A stretch of DNA of 64,000 bases from Planctomycetota bacterium (GTDB taxonomy: Bacteria; Planctomycetota; J058): assembly GCA_019636275.1 (NCBI GenBank), contig JAHBXY010000035.1, positions 1 through 64,000 on the forward strand. Direction: 5' to 3'. Position 1 is the first letter of the stretch, and each line of letters opens with the position of its first letter. The notes below the pieces were generated by a model, which was not told the origin of the DNA, ran no database searches, and worked only from the letters and a program-made list of their open reading frames with translations. Below, one piece after another: positions 36,325-44,371 of this stretch. Made by a program: the position numbers and the translations under genes.

Positions 36325-37079
36325 GCCGCCGCGCGGGCTTCACGCTGCTCGAGGTGCTCCTGGCCTCGACCCTCGCCGCCGTCGTCGGCCTGGCCGTCGC
36401 GCAGCTCGTGCAGGTCGCGCACCGCGCCGAGCGGGCGGTCCGCACCCGCGCCGAGGCCCGCGCCGTGCGGGCCGTGATCGCGCGGCGCCTCGAGGCCGAC
36501 CTGCGCGCGGTCGTCCCGGCCGGCGGGCTGCACGCGTCGGGGATCATCGGCCAGAGCTTCGCCGGCGGCGCCGGCGCCGGCGCCGAGGAGCTCCTGCCGC
36601 CCGACGCGGCCGGCCGCCCGATCGTCTTCGGCCCGGCCGGCGACCTGGCCGCCGCCGGGGCCGCCGACGTGCTCCAGGGCCGCGACGTGATCACGCTGGC
36701 CGTGTTCGGCCCGCCGCCGACGTGGGGCGACGTGGAGCCGGTCGGCCACGGCGGCTTCTGGCAGGTCCTGTGGGAGATCGACGACGACCCGCTCACGCTC
36801 GAGCGCGGCCTCGTGCGCCGCGTGCAGCGGCTGCGCGACCCGCTGCCGGGGAGCGAGCCCGAGCCGGCCGAGGTGATCGCCGAGGAGGCCGTGGGCCTGG
36901 AGGTGCGCTTCTGGGACGGGACGGCCTGGACCGACGTGTGGGACTCGGGCGCGTCGGACACGCTGCCGCTGGCGGTCGAGGTGCGGGTGGCGGTGGTGAT
37001 CGCCGGCGAGCCGCACGTCGTGCAGGTGCTCGTGGCGCCGGCGCAGGCGCGCGTGGGCGCCGTGGGGACGACGCGATGA
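36321..37079 (+). CDS. gspJ: Minor pseudopilin GspJ
   Basis: This 252-residue protein starts at GTG, overlapping the gspI stop as GTGA. Leader MSRRAG then FTLLEVLLASTLAAVVGLAV. The globular part is Ala/Gly-rich with QVLWEIDDDPLTLERGLVRR and VGLEVRFWDGTAWTDVWDSG, a strand pattern typical of GspJ. The stop overlaps gspK. Confidence 0.9.
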   Translation: MSRRAGFTLLEVLLASTLAAVVGLAVAQLVQVAHRAERAVRTRAEARAVRAVIARRLEADLRAVVPAGGLHASGIIGQSFAGGAGAGAEELLPPDAAGRPIVFGPAGDLAAAGAADVLQGRDVITLAVFGPPPTWGDVEPVGHGGFWQVLWEIDDDPLTLERGLVRRVQRLRDPLPGSEPEPAEVIAEEAVGLEVRFWDGTAWTDVWDSGASDTLPLAVEVRVAVVIAGEPHVVQVLVAPAQARVGAVGTTR

Positions 37080-38416
37080 TTCGCCGCTGCCATGGGCGCC
37101 GCCGCGGGCGCCGCCGGGGCGCCGTCCTCGTGCTCGTGCTCATGCTCATGGTCTTCGTGGTGGCGCTGGCGCTCGCGCTCGGCCGCGAGGTGCGCGTCGA
37201 GCTGTCGGTGGCCTCGGCGCAGGTCGACCAGGTGCGGCTGCGCGCGCTGTGCGACTCGGCGATCGACCGCGCCCTGGCCGAGCTGCGCCTCGACGTGATC
37301 CCGGGCGACACGCTGCGCGAGCCGTGGCGCGACGACGAGTCGATCTTCCGCGCCGCGCCGCGCGACGGCGCGCGCGTGTGGTGGCTCCTCGTCGAGCCCG
37401 ACCCCGGCGACGGGCGCGAGGTGCGCTTCGGCCTGCGCGACGAGGCGTCGAAGCTCGACGTGAACTTCGCCACGCGCGACCAGCTCCTCATGCTCCCCGG
37501 GATCACCGACGAGGCCGTCGACGCGATCCTCGACTGGCGCGACGAGGACGACGACCCGAACGACCTCGGCGCCGAGAGCGCCTACTACGGCGCGCTCTCG
37601 CCGCCCTACCTGGCCAAGAACAGCTTCATCGAGTCGCTCGACGAGCTGCGCCGCGTGCGCGGCGTCGACGACCTGATGCTCTACGGCGAGGACCGGAACA
37701 GGAACGGCGTCCTCGACCCGGGCGAGGACGACGGCGACCGCTCCTTCCCGCCCGACGACGCCGACGGCTTCCTCGACCGCGGGCTGATCGACTACCTGAC
37801 CGTCTACGCGCGCGACCCCAACGTCCGCCAGGACGGCGAGCCGCGCCTGGTGTGGAACGCGACCAACCCGGGCGAGCTGCGCCAGCGGCTCGAGGCGGCC
37901 GGCATGGAGCAGCTGGCGCTCGACCGGCTGCTGACCATGAAGTCGACGAACATGCAGACCTCGTCGCTCGCCCCGCTGGTGATCTTCCCCGAGATCGACG
38001 AGGCGGCGGCGCGGATCGTCCTCGAGGAGCTGACCGTGGTCGAGGGCGCGGTCGTGCCCGGGCGGATCAACGTCAACACCGCCGCGCGCCCGATCCTGGC
38101 CGGCCTCCCCGGCCTCGAGCACGAGGACGTCGAGGCGATCATGTCGGCGCGCCTCGAGGCGCAGCGCGACCTGTCGAGCCCGGCCTGGCTCCTGCCCGTG
38201 ATCGGCCAGGAGAAGTTCGCCGGCGTCGTCGACCTCGTCACCTGCCGCTCCGAGCAGTTCACGGTGCACGTCGTGGCCCTGCTGGAGAACGGCCGCTTCA
38301 TGCGCGTCGAGGCCCTCGTCGACCGCTCGGTGCCGCCGATCCGCGTCCTGACGCGGCGCGACGTGACGCACCTCGGGTTCCCGTTCCCGGGGGAGCGGGG
38401 GGCGGGGAGCCCGTGA
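37076..38416 (+). CDS. gspK: Pseudopilus tip protein GspK
   Basis: This 446-residue protein starts at an ATG overlapping gspJ. The N-terminus RRRGAVLVLVLMLMVFVVAL is the GspK-type helix, lacking Glu at +5. The helix-hairpin-helix-like saposin regions read FATRDQLLMLPGITDEAVDA and RINVNTAARPILAGLPGLEH. An acidic loop (DRNRNGVLDPGEDDGDRS) resembles an EF-hand calcium site. It caps the pseudopilus with GspI and GspJ. Confidence 0.92.
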   Translation: MIRRCHGRRRGRRRGAVLVLVLMLMVFVVALALALGREVRVELSVASAQVDQVRLRALCDSAIDRALAELRLDVIPGDTLREPWRDDESIFRAAPRDGARVWWLLVEPDPGDGREVRFGLRDEASKLDVNFATRDQLLMLPGITDEAVDAILDWRDEDDDPNDLGAESAYYGALSPPYLAKNSFIESLDELRRVRGVDDLMLYGEDRNRNGVLDPGEDDGDRSFPPDDADGFLDRGLIDYLTVYARDPNVRQDGEPRLVWNATNPGELRQRLEAAGMEQLALDRLLTMKSTNMQTSSLAPLVIFPEIDEAAARIVLEELTVVEGAVVPGRINVNTAARPILAGLPGLEHEDVEAIMSARLEAQRDLSSPAWLLPVIGQEKFAGVVDLVTCRSEQFTVHVVALLENGRFMRVEALVDRSVPPIRVLTRRDVTHLGFPFPGERGAGSP

Positions 38417-38555
38417 GGCGGCCGGATCGTGGTGGGACATGCCCGGCGTCGTCGCGAAAGGACTTACGCGGAGACCCGTGTATCGCCCGCTCCCCCTTGC
38501 AGATGAGGAGCATGGGCAGGCAGGGTAGGGGCTCGCGCGACGGGGGGACGACCTG

Positions 38556-39992
38556 ATGGCCCGCTTCGGGCTCGACATCGGGCGCGGGGGCGTGAAGCTC
38601 GTCCGCGAGGACCGCGGCGGCCTCCGGGCCGCCGAGCGGGCCGTCGTGGGCGAGGGCGCCGAGCGCCGGGCGGCCGTGGTCGTGGCCCTGCGCGAGCTCG
38701 CCGCCGAGCTGGGCGTGCGCGGGCGCGACGAGGTCGCGGTCGCGGTCCCGCGGGCCGCGGCGATCGTCAAGTGCCTGGCCTTGCCGCGCGTCCCCGAGCA
38801 GGAGCTGGAGCGGCTGATCCGCTTCCAGGCGGCGAAGGACCTGCCCTTCGAGCTGAGCGACGTCGTGCTCGCCTGGGGCGGCACGGGCGCGGCCAGCGCC
38901 GCCGGGGGCGACGAGGTCGTCGTCGCCGCCGTGCGCAAGGACGCCGTCGAGGAGGCGCGCGCCGTCCTGCGCGAGGCGGGCCTGCGCCCGGGCGCGCTCG
39001 AGGTGTCGACGCAGGCCGCCGCCCGCGCCCTGGCCGCGCACGCCGGCGTCGGCGAGGGCGAGGCGCTCCTCGTCGAGGTCGGCTGCGCCACGACGGACAT
39101 CATCGTCCTCGAGCGCGGGCGCCTGGTCTACTCGCGCAGCGCGTCGGTCGGCTGCGGCGCCGACCCCGAGGCCGACACGGCCTGGCTGGAGCGCCTCTCG
39201 CAGGAGGTCGGCCGCACGCTCGTGGCCGCCCGCGCCGCGCGCCAGACGACGACCGCCGCCGGCGCCCCGCCCGAGGCCGTGTTCGTCGGCGGCGGCGGCG
39301 CGGCCCACCCGGCCCTCGCCGAGGCCCTCGAGGAGCGGCTCGGCGTCGCGCCGCAGGTGCTCGACGTCCTGGGCGACGGCGACCCGGCGCGCGGGGCGCG
39401 CTTCGTCGTCGCCCGCGGCCTCCTGGCGCCTCCCACGGCGGGCCTGCCCTGCCTGGACCTCGCCGGCACGCGGCGCGCGCACGACGCCGCGCGCACCCGC
39501 CGCCACGCGATCGCCGGCGTCGCCGCCGCGCTGCTGGCCTTCGCCGGCGTCGTGGCCGGGATCGAGGCCCGCGGGCGCGCCCGCGCGGCCGACGTCGTGC
39601 GCCTGCAGCAGCAGCAGAAGGACCTCGCCCCGCGCGTGACGCGCGCCCGCCAGCTCCAGGCCGAGCTCGAGCTGGCCCGGCGCTGGGAGGAGCGGCGCGG
39701 GCGCGAGCTCGAGGTGCTCCTGGTCCTGTCGCGCTCGCTGCCGGCCGAGAAGGCGTTCCTCACCAGCATGCGCTGGGTCGACGAGCGGCCGGTCTCGCTC
39801 GCCGGGCGCGCCAAGGACTGGGACGAGGTGGGCCGCTTCCTCACGGCGCTCGAGCGCGACCCGCTCGTGGCCAGGGCCAGGCTCGAGGGGATCCGCGGCG
39901 CCGACGGCCCGGCCCAGGGCAAGGAGGGCGTCGAGTTCACCGGCACGGCCGAGCTGCGCGAGCCCGGCGCCGTGACGGGAGGGGCCAAGTGA
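38556..39992 (+). CDS. gspL: PilM-PilN fusion, GspL-like
   Basis: This 478-residue protein starts after GGGGGGACGACCTG. Residues 1-290 are an actin-fold PilM-type domain: FGLDIGRGGVKLV, LPRVPEQELERLIRFQAAKD, VEVGCATTDIIVLERG. A transmembrane helix (AIAGVAAALLAFAGVVAGI, about 315-335) and a periplasmic PilN-like coiled coil plus ferredoxin-like domain follow. In type IV pili these are two genes; here they are one, matching GspL topology. It links GspE to the pseudopilus. The 139 bases before it show no gene. Confidence 0.88.
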   Translation: MARFGLDIGRGGVKLVREDRGGLRAAERAVVGEGAERRAAVVVALRELAAELGVRGRDEVAVAVPRAAAIVKCLALPRVPEQELERLIRFQAAKDLPFELSDVVLAWGGTGAASAAGGDEVVVAAVRKDAVEEARAVLREAGLRPGALEVSTQAAARALAAHAGVGEGEALLVEVGCATTDIIVLERGRLVYSRSASVGCGADPEADTAWLERLSQEVGRTLVAARAARQTTTAAGAPPEAVFVGGGGAAHPALAEALEERLGVAPQVLDVLGDGDPARGARFVVARGLLAPPTAGLPCLDLAGTRRAHDAARTRRHAIAGVAAALLAFAGVVAGIEARGRARAADVVRLQQQQKDLAPRVTRARQLQAELELARRWEERRGRELEVLLVLSRSLPAEKAFLTSMRWVDERPVSLAGRAKDWDEVGRFLTALERDPLVARARLEGIRGADGPAQGKEGVEFTGTAELREPGAVTGGAK

Positions 39993-40567
39993 ACGCGCGC
40001 GAGCGGACGCTGGCGATCGTCACCGGCGTGGCCGTCGCCGCCGGCGGCGGCTGGGGCCTCCTCGTCCAGCCGGCGTGGGAGCGCTGGACGATGGCCGACG
40101 CCCAGGCGCGCGGGCTCGAGAAGGCGCTGGAGGCCGAGGAGTCGCTCGCCCGCGGCCTCGACCGGTCGCGCAAGGAGCGCCTCGAGCTCGACGCGCGCCT
40201 GCGCCCCGAGGGCGGCGAGGGCAGCGCGGGGCTGCTCGCGGCCGCGTTCCTGGCGCACGTGCGCGCCCTGGGCAAGGCGTCGGGCTTCGAGCCGTCGACG
40301 CTGCGGCAGCTCGGCGCGCGCCCGCTGTTCCAGGGCGACAAGCGCCGCGCGGCGCGCGACGAGAAGCCGCCCTTCGCCGAGCTGACGTTCGAGCTGCGCG
40401 CGCGCACGACGCTCGACAAGCTCACCGACTTCCTCGTGCGCCTGGCCGACTCCGACCGGGCCGTGCGGGTCACCTCCATGTCCGTCACGCCGCGCCCCGG
40501 CGGCGGTGGGGAGCTCGACGTGGACCTGGGCCTCGTGGCGCTCGCGCCCGCGGACGTGCTGCAGTGA
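39989..40567 (+). CDS. gspM: GspM/PilO-like inner-membrane protein
   Basis: This 192-residue protein starts at GTG overlapping the previous stop. One N-terminal transmembrane helix (LAIVTGVAVAAGGGWGLLV) leads to a coiled coil and a ferredoxin-like C-terminal domain (PPFAELTFELRARTTLDKLT). Position and topology match PilO or GspM, which dimerise with GspL. Confidence 0.82.
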   Translation: MNARERTLAIVTGVAVAAGGGWGLLVQPAWERWTMADAQARGLEKALEAEESLARGLDRSRKERLELDARLRPEGGEGSAGLLAAAFLAHVRALGKASGFEPSTLRQLGARPLFQGDKRRAARDEKPPFAELTFELRARTTLDKLTDFLVRLADSDRAVRVTSMSVTPRPGGGGELDVDLGLVALAPADVLQ

Positions 40568-41307
40568 GCCCGGCGGTGCGCACGAAGGCGCTCGCGGCCG
40601 TGGCCGCCGGCGCGGTCCTGCTCCTGGCCGTGAAGCAGGCCACGACGCCCGACGCCCCCGGCGGCGCGGCGGGCGGCGCCGGCCAGAGCGCGCCCGTGGG
40701 CAGCGTCACGCTGCTCCTCGCCGGCGCGCCGCGCGACCTCGAGCAGGCCGAGCTGAAGAAGCGCTACGCGCCGATCGGCGCGGTGAAGCCGTTCCAGCCG
40801 CGCTCGTTCGCGTCGGTGGCCCCGGTGGCCACGGGCGGCACGCCGGTCGGCGGGCGCCGCGGCGGTGTGCGGCCGCCCCTCGCCACCCCGCCCCCGCCCG
40901 ACCGGATGGAGCTGCGCTTCACCGGCCTCCTCGGCCAGGGCGACGAGCGCGTGGCGATCCTCGAGGAGTTCACCGGCGCCGGCCGGGGGATCCTGGCCCG
41001 CGAGGGCGCGATCGTCGGCCCGATCGAGATCGCCGTGATCGGCACCGACTCGATCACGGTCGTCGAGGGCGAGGACCGCAAGAAGGTCGACCTCGGCGAC
41101 AACGTCTTGGTGCCGAGCGTCGTGAACGCCCGCCTCGAGGCCCTCAAGCCGCCCGTCCCCGACGGATTGGCCCGCCCGGCCGCCGGGTCGAGCAGCTCCG
41201 GCACCGTCGGCACACCCGCCCCCGCCGTCTCCTCCGAGGACCGGCAGGCCATCCTCGAGCGCCTCCGCGAGCGGCGGCGCCAGCAAGTCCAGGGAGGGGA
41301 CGAATGA
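40564..41307 (+). CDS. GspC/PilP-like protein
   Basis: This 247-residue protein has a GTG overlapping the previous stop as GTGA. It has an N-terminal helix (ALAAVAAGAVLLLAVKQA), a Pro/Gly-rich linker, and a homology-region-like beta domain. The domain reads MELRFTGLLGQGDERVAILE, with ILAREGAIVGPIEIAVIG and KKVDLGDNV. GspC and PilP use such a domain to bind secretin N0. The C-terminus is a charged helix (RQAILERLRERRRQQ). Placement just before gspD supports the call. Confidence 0.75.
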   Translation: MSPAVRTKALAAVAAGAVLLLAVKQATTPDAPGGAAGGAGQSAPVGSVTLLLAGAPRDLEQAELKKRYAPIGAVKPFQPRSFASVAPVATGGTPVGGRRGGVRPPLATPPPPDRMELRFTGLLGQGDERVAILEEFTGAGRGILAREGAIVGPIEIAVIGTDSITVVEGEDRKKVDLGDNVLVPSVVNARLEALKPPVPDGLARPAAGSSSSGTVGTPAPAVSSEDRQAILERLRERRRQQVQGGDE

Positions 41308-44162
41308 CGCCCTCGCCTCGCAAGCGCTCTCGCCTCCCCCTCACCCTGGCCCTCGCGGCCGGCGCCCTGGCCCTCGTGCCCGGCCCGGGCCGCGCCCAGG
41401 AGCGCCAGCAGCCGCCGCCCCGCCGCGACGAGGCCCGGCTGACGTTCACCTTCCGCCGGGCGTCGATCCACAGCTTCCTCGGCTACCTGTCCCGCGAGGG
41501 CGGCTTCACGTTCATCGAGGAGGCCCCGGTCACCGGCGACATCACGGCGATCGCCGAGCAGCCGATCACGCGCGACCAGGCGCTCGAGGTCCTGCGCGGC
41601 TGGCTGCTGCCCAAGCAGCGCACGATCGTGCGCACGGCCGACGTCGTGCGCATCGTGACCCTCGACGAGGCGCGTCGCCGCGGGCTGCCGGTGAAGATCG
41701 GCTCCGACCCGAGCTCGATCGCCGACTCGGAGGAGCTGATCACGCAGGTCATGCCCCTCAAGTACATTCGCGCCGAGGACGTCCAGCGCGAGCTGTCCCA
41801 GCTCCTGTCGGACAAGGGCCAGCTGATGAAGGAGGCCACCTCGAACGCGCTGGTCGTCACCGACACGTCGGCGAGCATCCGGCGCCTCGCCGAGGTCCTG
41901 GCGGCCCTCGACCAGGCGGTCACCTCCGAGCTCCACGTGCGCGTCTACCGGCTGAAGAACGCCGACGCGACCGAGGTGGCCTCGATCGTGCGCGAGCTGT
42001 TCCAGGGCGAGCCCGCCCGGGGCGGCGGCGGCGGCGGCCGCGGGCAGCAGCAGGGCGGCCGCGGCGGCCGCGGGGGCGGCGGCGGCGCCAACCCGCAGGA
42101 GATGATGCGGATGTTCATGCAGGGCGGCGGCGGCGCCGGCCCGGCGGCCGGCACCGGCGGCGCCCAGACGAACCCCGTCAACGTCTCGGCCGACCTGCGC
42201 ACCAACGCGATCATCGTCACCGCGTCGACCGACCAGCTGCGCCTGCTCGACAGCCTCGTCGAGGAGCTCGACAAGGACCCGGCCACGGTCGTCACCGAGT
42301 TCAAGGCCTTCCCGCTGACCAACGCGAGCGCGGCGCAGATGGCCCTGACCCTGGAGAAGATCTTCCAGGAGGAGCAGCAGACGCAGCAGCAGGGCCGCGG
42401 CGGCCAGCGCGGCGGCCAGGGGGGCCAGGGCCCGGCGGCCGACTTCATCCGCCGCATGACCGGCTTCGCCGAGGGCGGCGAGGGTGGCATCGAGGCGGCC
42501 CGCTCGCGCTACGCGCCGCGGCCGCGCTTCGCCACGGACGAGCGCACGAACACGCTCATCGTCACGGCCGCGCAGGCGGACATGTCGATGATCGAGCGGC
42601 TGGTCAAGGACCTCGACAAGGACCCGACCGAGACCTCGGGCGTCATGGTGATCCAGCTCAACCACGCGGCGGCCGGCCCGCTGGCGACGGTCCTCACGCA
42701 GGTGCTGGCCGACAGCCAGTCGGCGACGACGCGCGGGGCGGCCCAGAACCAGGGCGCCCGCGGCCGGCAGGCGGCGACGACGACGGCGGCGCCGCAGGGC
42801 GGCACCGACGCGAGCAACCTGATCGGCAACGTCACGGTCACGGCCGACGACACGAGCAACTCGCTCGTGCTCACGACCTCGCCCAAGAACTTCGACCGCC
42901 TGCGCACGATCGTCAGCCAGCTCGACGTGGCGCGGCGCGAGGTGTTCATCGAGTGCCTGATCGCCGAGGTCCAGCTCTCCGACCGCGGCGAGCTGGGCAT
43001 CCAGTGGAACGCGGCCTTCACCAACTCGGCCGAGAACGCCGCGGAGGGCACGCAGACCGTCGGCACCGACTGGGGCCTGAACAGCCTGCGCGACGGGATC
43101 CGCTACACGACCAGCTCGGACAAGCTCACGGCGCTCCTGCGCGCGCTGAGGACCGAGGGCCGGCTGGACATCCTCTCGTCGCCCAAGATCCTCGTCATGG
43201 AGAACATGCCGGCGGAGATCTCGGTCGGCCAGGAGGTGCCGTTCGTCACCAACTCGCGCATCACGCAGCTCGGCGACACGGTCAACACGATCCAGTACCG
43301 CGACGTCGGCATCATCCTGCGCGTCACGCCGCAGATCTCGCACGACGGCACGGTGCGCATGACCGTGCACCCCGAGGTGAGCTCGATCGCGCCCGACTCG
43401 GAGTCGGTGCCGATCAGCGACGGCGTGCGCTCGCCCACGTTCAACAAGAACTTCGCCGACACGACGATCGTCGTGCGCACCGGCCAGACGGCGGTGATCG
43501 GCGGCATGATCCGCGACTCCTACTCGGAGACGTTCTTCAAGATCCCGCTCCTGGGCGACATCCCGATCTTCGGCCGCCTCTTCGGCTCGACGATCCGCGA
43601 GAAGATCAAGCAGGAGATCGTGGTCTTCCTCACCCCGCACGTGATCGAGACGCCGGGGCAGCTCACGCGCCGCTCGCAGGAGGTCATCCAGCAGTACGCC
43701 TACGTGCCGACCGAGATCATGAACTCCGAGCTCGACCGGTGGCTGCGCAACCTCAAGGAGGACACGCACGCCTACCAGTACAACCGCGGCACGGTGCTCC
43801 TCGAGTCGGGCCGGGTGGACGACGCGATCAAGGCGCTCGAGCGCGCCCGCGACATCTCCCCGCGCGACGCGGCCACGCGCGTCAACCTGGCCCTGGCCCT
43901 GGCCCGGGCCGGGCTCTACGAGCGGGCCGAGCTCGAGCTGCGCGAGGCGCTGGTCCTCGACCCGACCGACGGCGAGATCGCCTACGACCTGGGCGCCGTG
44001 CTCTGGCGGCAGGGCGACTTCGTGCAGGCCGCGCGCATGTTCGAGCGCGCGCTGCTCGTCACGCCCGACCACCCCGAGGCCCAGCGCTGGCTCCAGCGCG
44101 CGCGCCGCGAGGCCGCGCGCGTCGAGTCCGACCTGCTCCGCGAGCAGGAGAGGAGGAAGTGA
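41304..44162 (+). CDS. gspD: Secretin GspD with C-terminal TPR domain
   Basis: This 952-residue protein's ATG overlaps the previous stop. It has a signal peptide, an N0-like domain (FRRASIHSFLGYLSREGGFT), and three N1-type repeats (VMPLKYIRAEDV, VYRLKNADATEVASIVRELF, VIQLNHAAAGPLATVLTQVL). These are interrupted by Gly/Arg/Gln linkers such as RGQQQGGRGGRGGGGG. The secretin core has EISVGQEVPFVTNSRI, VGIILRVTPQIS, IGGMIRDS and EIVVFLTPHVIE. After the core, residues about 830-930 are TPR repeats (RGTVLLESGRVDDAIKALER and two more). It forms the outer-membrane channel; the TPRs are unusual for GspD. Confidence 0.95.
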   Translation: MTPSPRKRSRLPLTLALAAGALALVPGPGRAQERQQPPPRRDEARLTFTFRRASIHSFLGYLSREGGFTFIEEAPVTGDITAIAEQPITRDQALEVLRGWLLPKQRTIVRTADVVRIVTLDEARRRGLPVKIGSDPSSIADSEELITQVMPLKYIRAEDVQRELSQLLSDKGQLMKEATSNALVVTDTSASIRRLAEVLAALDQAVTSELHVRVYRLKNADATEVASIVRELFQGEPARGGGGGGRGQQQGGRGGRGGGGGANPQEMMRMFMQGGGGAGPAAGTGGAQTNPVNVSADLRTNAIIVTASTDQLRLLDSLVEELDKDPATVVTEFKAFPLTNASAAQMALTLEKIFQEEQQTQQQGRGGQRGGQGGQGPAADFIRRMTGFAEGGEGGIEAARSRYAPRPRFATDERTNTLIVTAAQADMSMIERLVKDLDKDPTETSGVMVIQLNHAAAGPLATVLTQVLADSQSATTRGAAQNQGARGRQAATTTAAPQGGTDASNLIGNVTVTADDTSNSLVLTTSPKNFDRLRTIVSQLDVARREVFIECLIAEVQLSDRGELGIQWNAAFTNSAENAAEGTQTVGTDWGLNSLRDGIRYTTSSDKLTALLRALRTEGRLDILSSPKILVMENMPAEISVGQEVPFVTNSRITQLGDTVNTIQYRDVGIILRVTPQISHDGTVRMTVHPEVSSIAPDSESVPISDGVRSPTFNKNFADTTIVVRTGQTAVIGGMIRDSYSETFFKIPLLGDIPIFGRLFGSTIREKIKQEIVVFLTPHVIETPGQLTRRSQEVIQQYAYVPTEIMNSELDRWLRNLKEDTHAYQYNRGTVLLESGRVDDAIKALERARDISPRDAATRVNLALALARAGLYERAELELREALVLDPTDGEIAYDLGAVLWRQGDFVQAARMFERALLVTPDHPEAQRWLQRARREAARVESDLLREQERRK

Positions 44163-44365
44163 TGCGTCGCCTGGTGCTGGTGTTCGCCCTGGCGGTCGCC
44201 GGCTGCTCGTCGAGCGAGCCCGCGCCGGAGCCCGAGCCGACGGCCCGCGCCCTCGACCCGGCGCCCAACCCGGCGCCGGTCGACTCGCCGCCGCTCGGCA
44301 CCCCGCGCGCCAAGCTCGCGCCCGAGGCGGCCATGGCGCAGGGAGAGCGCGAGACGATCAGGTAG
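44162..44365 (+). CDS. Small lipoprotein, possible T2SS pilotin
   Basis: This 67-residue protein's ATG overlaps the gspD stop by one base. The signal MRRLVLVFALAVAGC ends in a lipobox. The mature part is short and Pro/Ala/Glu-rich (SSSEPAPEPEPT). Its place directly after the secretin suggests a small pilotin-like role, but no pilotin family is recognisable. Confidence 0.65.
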   Translation: MRRLVLVFALAVAGCSSSEPAPEPEPTARALDPAPNPAPVDSPPLGTPRAKLAPEAAMAQGERETIR

Positions 44366-44371
44366 CGCGCG

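Noticed and set aside
40764..44072. An 1102-codon open frame antisense to gspD
   Set aside because: Arg/Val/Asp-rich shadow of the secretin codons; no motifs or ribosome site.
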